The notes below the pieces were generated by a model. It did no database searches. It was given only the letters and a program-made list of their open reading frames with translations, and was not told the origin of the DNA. Of a stretch of DNA of 64,000 nt, positions 56,972-64,000 are shown in pieces (position 1 is the first letter of the stretch; the number at the start of each line of letters is the position of its first letter). The position numbers and the translations under genes are program-made. The stretch is from Streptomyces cinnamoneus (GTDB taxonomy: Bacteria; Actinomycetota; Actinomycetes; Streptomycetales; Streptomycetaceae), in assembly GCF_014650495.1 (NCBI RefSeq), contig NZ_BMVB01000006.1:308554-372553 (forward strand). The letters are read 5' to 3'.

Positions 56972-57760
56972 TCAGATGCCCCGCTGGCTGCCGAAGAAGA
57001 CCAGCCGGTACTTGCCGATCTGCACCTCGTCGCCGTTCGACAGCGCGACGGAGTCGATGGGCTCCCGGTTGACGTACGTGCCGTTGAGGCTGCCGACGTC
57101 GGTGACGGTGAAGCTGCCGTCCTGCTCCCGGCGGAACTCCACGTGCCGGCGCGAGACGGTGACGTCGTCGAGGAAGATGTCGCTCTGCGGGTGCCGGCCC
57201 GCCGTGGTGACGTCGGCGTCCAGCAGGAAGCGGCTGCCGGAGTTGGGGCCGCGCCGGACCACCAGCAGCGCCGAGCCCAACGGCAGCGCGTCGACGGCGG
57301 CCTGCGCCTCGGGCGACAGGGCCGGGATCGCCGTCTGGCCGGTCGTCTCCGAGTCGTACGCCTCAAGACCGGAGATGGAAATGGTCGAGGTCGTCTCCGA
57401 GGCACGCTCGGCGACGGCTCCCGGCCGCAGCGGCGCGCCGCAGTTGGAACAGAACCGGCTGGCCTCGGCGTTCCGGTGGCCACACCTCGTACATACCGGC
57501 AAGGCAAACCCTCCACCCGCACTTGAGGTCGCTGGTGCCTCGAAACCTATGCGCCCCGCCTGGGCAGGGTCAACAGAGGACGCGCCCTGACTGCCCGGAA
57601 TGTCGCCTCCCGGCATCCCCGCGGCGTCCATCTGGTCGCGGAACAGCGGACGACCCTCGTGGCCCCCCTCGCCGCCGTCCACCGGACGCGCGGCCCGGTG
57701 CCGGGCGGTACCGCCCTCCTGGCGTGCGCTCTTGCCGAACAACTTCGCAAACAACTTCAC
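56972..57760 (-). CDS. FHA domain protein with zinc ribbon, GarA/OdhI-like
   Basis: A 262-residue signalling protein. A zinc ribbon with CTRCGHRNAEASRFCSNCG lies near residues 88-107. SETTSTISISG follows, matching the ETTS phospho-switch motif that Ser/Thr kinases modify in GarA/OdhI. The C-terminal FHA domain has AGRHPQSDIFLDDVTVSRRHVEFRR and VTDVGSLNGTYVN. In relatives the phosphorylated Thr is bound by its own FHA domain and controls 2-oxoglutarate metabolism. GTG 57760 gives VKLFAKLFGK. First gene of the ftsR operon segment, 43 bp from ftsR. Confidence 0.92.
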   Translation of the reverse strand: MKLFAKLFGKSARQEGGTARHRAARPVDGGEGGHEGRPLFRDQMDAAGMPGGDIPGSQGASSVDPAQAGRIGFEAPATSSAGGGFALPVCTRCGHRNAEASRFCSNCGAPLRPGAVAERASETTSTISISGLEAYDSETTGQTAIPALSPEAQAAVDALPLGSALLVVRRGPNSGSRFLLDADVTTAGRHPQSDIFLDDVTVSRRHVEFRREQDGSFTVTDVGSLNGTYVNREPIDSVALSNGDEVQIGKYRLVFFGSQRGI

Positions 57761-57950
57761 GGGCGATTCCCCTTGACCGAAACAGACCCGCCCGTGGGGC
57801 AGGACAAACCCTTGCTGCACACACCGTCCGACCTGGACATCCTTACAACGTCCGCAGTCAACAGACAGTTTCCATCACGCACCACGAACCCGGTGCGCCG
57901 ACCCCCCGCAACCTCCCGCCCTCCCCGCGGGCCCCGTCTGCGCGCCACTC

Positions 57951-58997
57951 TCACTGCGATGACGACCGAGCGTAGTCAGGCCGCTTCGCCGGGCGCAAGG
58001 CGTCGACAATGATCTTCTCAGACCGGGAGACACTGACTCCCGCCTGCTCCTTCTCCAGAGTCTGCACCACACCACCAGGGATGTTCAGCGCGGGCTCCAG
58101 GTCCTGCGGCTTGCCGATGACCTTGAACTTATAGGGCTGGGAGACCTTTTTCCCATCGATCTCCACCTTTCCGGCAGAGCCGGAAAAATAGGTGTCGGCC
58201 ACGACCCGGACGTCGTTGATCTGGATCGCCTCCGCCCCCGCGGCCCTCAGCTCCTGGATGGTGTCGAGGAGTTTGTCCGCCTCGACCGCACCCTTCGCGT
58301 CGCTCACCGTGAGCTCGATGCCGGGCCCCTGCGCCGCCACCGTACCCGCGAGCACGCCGAGCTGCTCCTCCTTCTGCGCCGTCTGCTTACGGGCCTCGGC
58401 GGCCTGGTTGGAGCTGGACTCCAGCTCCGTCCGCTGATTGTCCAGCCGGCGCTTCTCGTCCTCCAGCCGCTTGGTGCGGTTGTCGAGCTCGTCCAGGATG
58501 CGCACGAGGTCCTCCTGGCGGGCCCCGCGCAGCGCGCTGTTGTCGCTCGTCGACCGGACCTGGATGGCCAGCCCGAGCCCGAGCACGCACAGCAGCACCG
58601 CCACGGTGAGCTGGGCCCGTGTCAGCCTCGGGGGCCACAGCCCGTTCATCAACCGTTGACGTCCCGTCAACGGCGCGGCCGCCGGAGCGCTTTCCTTTCG
58701 GGGCACGGCACCGTCCTGCGGGGCCGCTCCGGGCTCCGGCTCGGGCTCGGGCTGCGACTCGGGCTCGGGCTGCGACTCGGGCTGCCGTGGCCCGTCCGGG
58801 CCCTTCGGCTCCCCGGGCTCCTGCGCCGCGCCGGCCTCGCCGCCCTTGCGCGGGTCACCACCGGGCTGCGGCTTTTGCGGCTCTTGCGGCTCCTGCGCTT
58901 CCTCCGGCCGTTCGGCCTTCTCCGGCTTCTTCGGCTCCCCGGCCTTCTCGGGCCGGCCCGGCTCTCCGGACATCTCCGGGGTGTCGTCTGTGCTCAT
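57951..58997 (-). CDS. DUF881 membrane protein with long Pro/Glu repeat N-terminus
   Basis: A 348-residue DUF881 protein. The N-terminal ~115 residues are a cytosolic Pro/Glu/Lys-rich region with repeats like PEKAGEPKKPEKAERP and PEPESQPEPEPEP. One membrane helix follows, LTVAVLLCVLGLGLAIQV, then a coiled coil (DLVRILDELDNRTKRLEDEKRRL, seen around the heptads) and the DUF881 domain with AAQGPGIELTVSDA and AIQINDVRVVADTYF. The family is linked to the actinobacterial cell envelope but not characterised. It forms a trio with the small basic protein and a second DUF881. Confidence 0.92.
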   Translation of the reverse strand: MSTDDTPEMSGEPGRPEKAGEPKKPEKAERPEEAQEPQEPQKPQPGGDPRKGGEAGAAQEPGEPKGPDGPRQPESQPEPESQPEPEPEPGAAPQDGAVPRKESAPAAAPLTGRQRLMNGLWPPRLTRAQLTVAVLLCVLGLGLAIQVRSTSDNSALRGARQEDLVRILDELDNRTKRLEDEKRRLDNQRTELESSSNQAAEARKQTAQKEEQLGVLAGTVAAQGPGIELTVSDAKGAVEADKLLDTIQELRAAGAEAIQINDVRVVADTYFSGSAGKVEIDGKKVSQPYKFKVIGKPQDLEPALNIPGGVVQTLEKEQAGVSVSRSEKIIVDALRPAKRPDYARSSSQ

Positions 58998-59002
58998 CGG
59001 TC

Positions 59003-59335
59003 TCACGCCCGGAAGATGTGCCGCCGGATGGCGGCCGCGTTGGAGAAGATACGGATACCCAGGACGACCACGACACCCGTGGACAACTGTGCCCCGACGC
59101 CGAGCTTGTCGCCCAGGAAGACGATCAGCGCGGCCACCACCACATTGGACAGGAACGACACGACGAAGACCTTGTCGTCGAAGATCCCGTCGAGCATCGC
59201 CCGCAGACCACCGAACACCGCGTCCAGCGCCGCCACCACGGCGATGGGAAGGTAGGGCTCGACCGCCGTCGGCACCACGGGGCGGACGACCAGCCCGACC
59301 ACGACTCCCACGATGAGGCCCAATACGGCGATCAC
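59003..59335 (-). CDS. Small basic protein (SBP, DUF1290)
   Basis: A 110-residue membrane protein of the Sbp/DUF1290 family with three to four hydrophobic segments. VIAVLGLIVGVVVGLVVRP starts it, LPIAVVAALDAVFGGLRAMLDGIFDDKVF is the conserved middle, and FLGDKLGVGAQLSTGVVVVLGIRIFSN ends it. Function unknown. GTG 59335 follows GGGAAGGG at about 8 nt and overlaps the upstream DUF881 stop by 4 bp, so the genes are coupled; the next DUF881 gene starts 5 bp after. Confidence 0.93.
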   Translation of the reverse strand: MIAVLGLIVGVVVGLVVRPVVPTAVEPYLPIAVVAALDAVFGGLRAMLDGIFDDKVFVVSFLSNVVVAALIVFLGDKLGVGAQLSTGVVVVLGIRIFSNAAAIRRHIFRA

Positions 59336-60213
59336 GATGTGCCCTTCCCTGGCTTTGCGGTACGTACGATCAGACTCGGCGCGGCAGGCAGCCGGACCTC
59401 GTCCTGGGCGGAAATGCTGGCGCGCACCCCGTAGTTCTGCTGCAGAACGTGCAGATACTGGCCGTCGGCACTGTCCTGGAACGCGGTGCTCAACCGCTGA
59501 CCGTCCCCGATCGCCAGCACCGTGTACGGCCGCACCAGCGGCTTGTTGTCGACCAGTATGGCGTCCCCCGCGGCCCTGATCGCCGACAGCGACGTCAGCC
59601 GCTGGCCGTTGATGGCGATGGCCTCCGCACCGGACTGCCACAGGCCGTTGACGATGCGCTGCATGTCGCGGTCGCGCACGCGCCCCGTGTCGGAGAAGCC
59701 ACTGCTCTCCCGGGGGCCACCGCCACCCGTTTTGGACTGTTTCGCATCGTCGACGACCACTTTGACCCCGGGGCCCTGCACGGGCGTGGCACCGGCGAGC
59801 AGCGACACCAACTCCGCCTTGTCCCCACCGTGTTTCTGCAGCACGTCACGCTGCTTCGAGCCGACCGCGTCCCGCAGGGTGTCGACGTTCTCCTGCAGCG
59901 TGTCGGCAGCCGACGTCTCCGCCTCGATCCGCTGGATGAGCTGCTCGCGCTCCTTGGCCAGCGTCGGTGCCGATATCCGCGCCTGCGCCGCACCCAGGGT
60001 CACCACCACGGCCGACAGCAGCAGCGCGGCGGCGAGCCCCAACTTGGCACGGAGCGTGCTCGGAAGGCCCTTGCCGCCCTCACCACGCCGCGCCGCGGCC
60101 TCCGCGTAGCCCTCGTCCAGGCTGTGATCCATCACATTGGTCAGCAGCGACATGGAGGCATCGGGGCGCGGAGGCGGCGATGAGGTGCTCCGAACGGGGG
60201 GCTGCTGCGACAT
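59332..60213 (-). CDS. DUF881 membrane protein
   Basis: A 293-residue DUF881 protein. A cytosolic N-terminus (LLTNVMDHSLDEGYAEAAARR) precedes one membrane helix, AALLLSAVVVTLGAAQARI. A coiled coil with REQLIQRIEAETSAADTLQ and the DUF881 domain with GATPVQGPGVKVVVDDA and AEAIAINGQRLTSLSAIRAAG follow. Similar in layout to the other DUF881 gene but without the Pro/Glu repeat, so a duplication is likely. Start ATG 60213 lacks a clear ribosome binding site; a later ATG (MSLLTNV) is possible. Confidence 0.9.
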   Translation of the reverse strand: MSQQPPVRSTSSPPPRPDASMSLLTNVMDHSLDEGYAEAAARRGEGGKGLPSTLRAKLGLAAALLLSAVVVTLGAAQARISAPTLAKEREQLIQRIEAETSAADTLQENVDTLRDAVGSKQRDVLQKHGGDKAELVSLLAGATPVQGPGVKVVVDDAKQSKTGGGGPRESSGFSDTGRVRDRDMQRIVNGLWQSGAEAIAINGQRLTSLSAIRAAGDAILVDNKPLVRPYTVLAIGDGQRLSTAFQDSADGQYLHVLQQNYGVRASISAQDEVRLPAAPSLIVRTAKPGKGTS

Positions 60214-60327
60214 GCCGCACATCGTCGCACGTCGGGGCCGTCGTCTCCCAATGGCCCCACCGGCGCGCCGGATCCGGGACAGATCCGGGACAATCCAGGA
60301 ACAGGGAAACGACGCCCCACCCGCCCC

Positions 60328-60376
60328 GCACGGGCCGCCCTTCGGACATCAGGACGACGTCCGGGGCGGCCCGTGC
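60328..60376 (-). terminator. Terminator after the nucleotidyltransferase/phosphomannomutase gene
   Basis: 13-bp stem GCACGGGCCGCCC / GGGCGGCCCGTGC with an inner CGGAC/GTCCG stem, just after the stop at 60383 on the minus strand. Confidence 0.85.
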
Positions 60377-60382
60377 ACGGTG

Positions 60383-62878
60383 TCAGCGCCCGGCACCGTC
60401 CACGACGGCCGACCACTCGTCCAGCAGCGCCTGGGCCGAGGCGTCGTCAGGGCCCTCGGCCCACAGGTGCGTCACCGCTTCGGCCGGGTCGGGCAGCACC
60501 ATCACCCAGCGCCCGTCGGCCTCGACCACGCGCACCCCGTCGGTCGTGTCGACCGACCGGTCCCCCGCGGCCTCCACGACGTGCCGCATGACCAGGCCCT
60601 TGACCGCCCACGGCGTCGCCAGGTCGCGGCGCAGGACGTGAGCGCGCGGAATTCGGGCGTCTATCTGGCTGAGGGTGAGCTGCGTCCGTGCCACCAGCCC
60701 GATGAGCCGGACGAACGCGGCCGTACCGTCGAAGACGCTGCTGGACTCCGGCACGATGAAGCCGCCCCGGCCGTCGCCGCCGAAGATGGTCGACTCGGCC
60801 CGGCCGACCCGCGTCAGGTCGTCCGGTGACGTCGTCGTCCACTCCACCTGCGTGCCGTGGTACGCGGCCACCTGCTCGGCGATGCGCGTCGTCGTCACCG
60901 GCAGCGCCACGCGCCCGCTGCGCCGCTCGGCCGCGACCAGGTCCAGCAGCACCAGCAGGGCCCGGTCGTCCTCGACGATGCGTCCCCGCTCGTCCACGAG
61001 GGAGATCCGCTCGCCCACCGGGTCGAACCGAACGCCGAACGCTGCCCGCGCCGACGCCACGATCTCCCCCAGCCGTACGAGCCCGGAGCGGCGCGCGTCG
61101 GCGGTCTCCGTCGGCCGTGCCTCGTCGAGCCCGGGGTTGATGGTGAGCGCGTCCACGCCCAGCCGGCCGAGGAGGCTGGGAAGGACGAGACCAGCGCTGC
61201 CGTTGGAGGCGTCGACGACGACCTTGAGGCCGGCCTCGGCCACACCGGTGGTGTCCACGGACCGCAGCAGCGATCCCGTGTAGGAGTCGTAGACGCTGGA
61301 CGGGAAGGACAGGTCCCCGATCTCCCCGGGGAACGCGCGCCGGTACTCCTGGCGGGCGTAGACCCGGTCGAGCTTGCGCTGCCCGGCCTGGGAGAGGTCG
61401 GCGCCGCGCTCGTCGAGGAACATGATGTCCACCGAGTCCGGCACGCCCGGCGACGTGCGGATCATGATGCCGCCGGCGCTGCCCCGCGCGGTCTGCTGGC
61501 GCGCCACCGGCAGCGGTACGTTCTCCAGGTCGCGGACGTCGATGGCGCTGGCCTGCAGGGCCGAGATCACCGCGCGCTTGAGCGCACGGGCACCCCGTGA
61601 ATGGTCACGCGCCGTGGTGACGGTCGCGCCCTTCTTCAACGTGGTCGCGTACGCCCCGGCGAGCCGCACCGCGAGCTCCGGCGTGATCTCCACGTTGAGG
61701 ATGCCGGACACGCCGCGCGCGCCGAAGAGATGGGCCTGGCTGCGGGACTCCCAGATGACCGAGGTGTTGACGAACGCACCCGCCTCGATGGTCTTGAAGG
61801 GATAGACCCGGACGTTCCCCTGGATAATCGATTCCTCGCCGACGAGGCACTCGTCCCCGATGACGGCTCCGTCCTCGATCCTGGCGGCGCGCATGATGTC
61901 GGTGTTCTTGCCGATGACGCAGCCGCGCAGGTTGCTCTGCTGGCCCACGTAGACGTTGTCGTGCACCACGGCCTTGTGGAGGAAGGCACCGCTCTTGACC
62001 ACGACGTTGGAGCCGACCACCGTGTGCTCACGGATCTCGGCGCCGGCCTCCACCTTCGCGTAGTCGCCGATGTAGAGCGGGCCGCGCAGGGTCGCGTCGG
62101 GGTGCACGTCGGCGCCCTCGGCCACCCAGACGCCGGGCGAGATCTCGAAACCGTCTATGTCGACGTCGACCTTGCCGTCCAGGACGTCCGCCTGGGCCTT
62201 GACGTAGCTCTCGTGGGTGCCGACGTCCTCCCAGTAGCCCTCGGCGACATAACCGAAGACGGGCTTGCCTTCCTTCATCAGCTGCGGGAAGACGTCCCCG
62301 GACCAGTCGACGGGCACATCGGCCTTCACGTAGTTGAAGACCTCGGGCTCCATGACGTAGATGCCCGTATTGACGGTGTCGGAGAAGACCTGGCCCCACG
62401 TCGGCTTCTCCAGGAAGCGTTCGACCCTGCCCTCCTCATCGACAATGGTGATGCCGAATTCCAGCGGATTGGGTACCCGGGTGAGGCAGACGGTGACGAG
62501 GGCGCCCTTGTCCTTGTGGAACCGGATCAGCTCCGTGAGGTCGAAATCCGTGAGGGCATCGCCGGAGATGACGAGGAAGGCGTCGTCCTTGAGCGCCTCT
62601 TCGGCGTTCTTGACGCTGCCCGCCGTGCCGAGTGGCTTTTCCTCGTTGGCATAGGTGAGCTCCATGCCCAGTTCCTCACCGTCACCGAAGTAGTTCTTCA
62701 CGAGTGAGGCGAGGAACTGCACAGTCACCACGGTTTCGGTGAGCCCGTGCCGTTTGAGCAGGCGCAGCACATGCTCCATGATCGGCCTATTGGCCACCGG
62801 CAGGAGCGGCTTGGGCATGCTTGAGGTCATGGGGCGAAGGCGAGTGCCTTCACCACCGGCCATCACGACGGCCTTCAT
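60383..62878 (-). CDS. Mannose-1-phosphate guanylyltransferase/phosphomannomutase-like fusion
   Basis: An 831-residue fusion. Residues 1-240 form a sugar nucleotidyltransferase with [25 protein letters not shown] and [14 protein letters not shown] left-handed beta-helix (about 250-370) has hexapeptide repeats such as [21 protein letters not shown]. From about 385 a phosphohexomutase-like domain follows. Its phosphoserine loop, normally TASHNP, reads IRTSPGVP, and the metal loop, normally DGDxDR, reads DPVGER, so the mutase half is probably inactive. The first half should make GDP-mannose or another NDP-sugar for the envelope. ATG 62878 begins MKAVVMAGG. Confidence 0.92.
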   Translation of the reverse strand: MKAVVMAGGEGTRLRPMTSSMPKPLLPVANRPIMEHVLRLLKRHGLTETVVTVQFLASLVKNYFGDGEELGMELTYANEEKPLGTAGSVKNAEEALKDDAFLVISGDALTDFDLTELIRFHKDKGALVTVCLTRVPNPLEFGITIVDEEGRVERFLEKPTWGQVFSDTVNTGIYVMEPEVFNYVKADVPVDWSGDVFPQLMKEGKPVFGYVAEGYWEDVGTHESYVKAQADVLDGKVDVDIDGFEISPGVWVAEGADVHPDATLRGPLYIGDYAKVEAGAEIREHTVVGSNVVVKSGAFLHKAVVHDNVYVGQQSNLRGCVIGKNTDIMRAARIEDGAVIGDECLVGEESIIQGNVRVYPFKTIEAGAFVNTSVIWESRSQAHLFGARGVSGILNVEITPELAVRLAGAYATTLKKGATVTTARDHSRGARALKRAVISALQASAIDVRDLENVPLPVARQQTARGSAGGIMIRTSPGVPDSVDIMFLDERGADLSQAGQRKLDRVYARQEYRRAFPGEIGDLSFPSSVYDSYTGSLLRSVDTTGVAEAGLKVVVDASNGSAGLVLPSLLGRLGVDALTINPGLDEARPTETADARRSGLVRLGEIVASARAAFGVRFDPVGERISLVDERGRIVEDDRALLVLLDLVAAERRSGRVALPVTTTRIAEQVAAYHGTQVEWTTTSPDDLTRVGRAESTIFGGDGRGGFIVPESSSVFDGTAAFVRLIGLVARTQLTLSQIDARIPRAHVLRRDLATPWAVKGLVMRHVVEAAGDRSVDTTDGVRVVEADGRWVMVLPDPAEAVTHLWAEGPDDASAQALLDEWSAVVDGAGR

Positions 62879-62952
62879 GTCGGAAGCGTCCTCCTTGAGA
62901 GACGACGGTCATGCCGACTTCACGCCAGGTAAAGCCCGTGACGGGGGCGATG

Positions 62953-63543
62953 TCAGTCGGCCGTGGCGTCCGCCTTCACCAGGCGGCGGACCTGAACCAC
63001 GTAGAGGATCCCTGCCCACCAATACAGGGTTGTACCCCATCCGGCGAACGCCCATCCGAAAATCGCGGCGAGTGAGGGCAACCAGCCCTCACCGTCACTG
63101 AGAAGCAGCAACGGGAAGGCATACATCAGGTTGAAGGTCGCGGCCTTGCCGAGGAAGTTCACCTGCGGCGGCGGATAACCGTGGCGCCTCAGGATCCACA
63201 CCATGACCAGCAGCATCGCTTCGCGGGCGAGGAGGGCCAGGGTCATCCAGAGGGGGAGGATCTCACGCCACGTCAGGCCGAAGAGGGTGGAGAGGATGTA
63301 GAGCCGGTCGGCGGCGGGGTCGAGCAGCCGGCCGAGGCTGCTGATCTGGTTCCAGCGCCGGGCGAGCTTTCCGTCGAGGTAGTCGCTGACGCCGCTGAGC
63401 GCCAGGACGAGGAGAGCCCAGCCGTCGTGCTTCTGAAGAATCAGCCACAGGAAGAGGGGTACGCCGACGAGGCGCGCCATGCTGAGGATGTTCGGGATGG
63501 TGAGGACGCGGTCGGTCTGAACGCGCGTCTCCTGGACCTCCAC
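62953..63543 (-). CDS. CDP-alcohol phosphatidyltransferase (PgsA/CLS-type)
   Basis: A 196-residue membrane enzyme that joins a CDP-diacylglycerol phosphatidyl group to an alcohol. The catalytic motif DGKLARRWNQISSLGRLLDPAADR fits D-G-x2-A-R-x8-G-x3-D-x3-D, including the metal Asp residues, and about five to six hydrophobic helices surround it. The acceptor alcohol is not identifiable. GTG 63543 lies 7 nt after GGAGG. It starts this conserved envelope gene block, with the NDP-sugar enzyme 74 bp downstream. Confidence 0.93.
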   Translation of the reverse strand: MEVQETRVQTDRVLTIPNILSMARLVGVPLFLWLILQKHDGWALLVLALSGVSDYLDGKLARRWNQISSLGRLLDPAADRLYILSTLFGLTWREILPLWMTLALLAREAMLLVMVWILRRHGYPPPQVNFLGKAATFNLMYAFPLLLLSDGEGWLPSLAAIFGWAFAGWGTTLYWWAGILYVVQVRRLVKADATAD

Positions 63544-63703
63544 CCGGGGGCCTCCTGTGGGGGATATGTACCAACGATGTCCCACGACTTTACCCCCAGG
63601 CGAGTTGGGCGGGCGCGGAGGGGGCGAAGGGGCCGGGGGACGGCGGTCGGGGGAGGGACGGCGGGCCGCTGAAACGGCCGGTGAAGTGGCCGGTAAATGC
63701 AAG

Positions 63704-63743
63704 AAAGCCCTGGCAGGACCCGAAAGGGTCCCACCAGGGCTTC
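63704..63743 (-). terminator. rRNA operon terminator
   Basis: On the minus strand AAGCCCTGG...CCAGGGCTT, with inner GGGACCC/GGGTCC pairing, is followed by TTCTTGC-type T-rich sequence. It lies just after the 5S gene. Confidence 0.85.
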
Positions 63744-63753
63744 CTGAATAATT

Positions 63754-63870
63754 GTTCGGCGGCGTCCTACTCTCCCACAGGGTCCCCCCTGCAGTACCAT
63801 CGGCGCTGAAAGGCTTAGCTTCCGGGTTCGGAATGTAACCGGGCGTTTCCCTAACGCTATGACCACCGAA
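63754..63870 (-). rRNA. rrf: 5S ribosomal RNA
   Basis: 117 nt. The minus strand begins TTCGGTGGTCATAGCGTTAG, contains CCGAACCCGGAAGCTAAGCC and ends GGGAGAGTAGGACGCCGCCG, the complete actinobacterial 5S. Confidence 0.97.
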
Positions 63871-63945
63871 ACACTATGAAGTTAACCAACCCGGCAATGA
63901 CACAGGTCGTTACTTCAGAACCTACACAGTGGACGCGAGCAACTG

Positions 63946-64000
63946 AGGACAAGCCCTCGGCCTATTAGTACCAGTCAGCTCCAACCGTTACCGGTCTTCC
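63946..64000 (-). rRNA. rrl: 23S ribosomal RNA, 3' end (partial)
   Basis: The minus strand carries GACTGGTACTAATAGGCCGA near the 3' end, typical of Streptomyces 23S; the rest lies beyond the window. A 75-bp spacer separates it from 5S. Confidence 0.95.

Overview
The window is a stretch of Streptomyces chromosome. The evidence is very high GC, GC-rich third codon positions, GTG starts with GGAGG-type ribosome binding sites, a complete conservon (cvn) operon, a DUF5999 gene and a 23S-5S rRNA end. All calls come from reading the sequence. No database search was run, so family names rest on recognised motifs.

Layout. Positions 1-1,806 hold a divergent NHEJ pair, the LigD polymerase domain (cut by the window edge) and Ku. 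A large STAND/LuxR-like ATPase without a DNA-binding domain follows (1,846-4,569). The conservon cvnABCD plus a CYP157-type P450 runs from 4,952 to 9,325. Next come apolipoprotein N-acyltransferase, a Gfo/Idh/MocA oxidoreductase, an FAD monooxygenase/TetR pair with two clear operators, and an orphan terpene synthase whose ribosome binding site points at an ATC codon. From 15.6 to 20.9 kb lie a DinB-fold protein, a lipoprotein, uracil-DNA glycosylase, two SDR enzymes, and a DUF3037/HipA-like kinase pair. Decayed DNA at 20.9-21.65 kb keeps a tyrosine-recombinase tail and a cupin fragment.

The most unusual region is 21.9-25.6 kb. A LuxR regulator faces short ORFs with good ribosome binding sites, then an ATP-grasp L-amino-acid-ligase-like enzyme and a dimethylargininase-like enzyme. 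This looks like a small peptide or dipeptide biosynthetic locus. From 25.9 to 49.5 kb is accessory metabolism: a Rieske lipoprotein, flavin split-barrel proteins, an O-methyltransferase, an imine-reductase-like enzyme, LysR and MocR regulators, three EamA exporters (one with a possible leader-peptide attenuator), a GH3 glycosidase, PadR, a class II UvrA, a PhzF-like enzyme, a CPBP protease and a GCS2 ligase.

The right end is conserved core. It holds gcvP under a tandem glycine riboswitch, a PRC-barrel protein, DNA polymerase IV, and a minus-strand block with a CDP-alcohol phosphatidyltransferase, a nucleotidyltransferase/phosphomannomutase fusion, DUF881, small basic protein, DUF881, a GarA-like FHA protein, FtsR, bifunctional nuclease and MerR. 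5S and the 3' end of 23S rRNA close the window. Long perfect hairpins mark most convergent gene ends.
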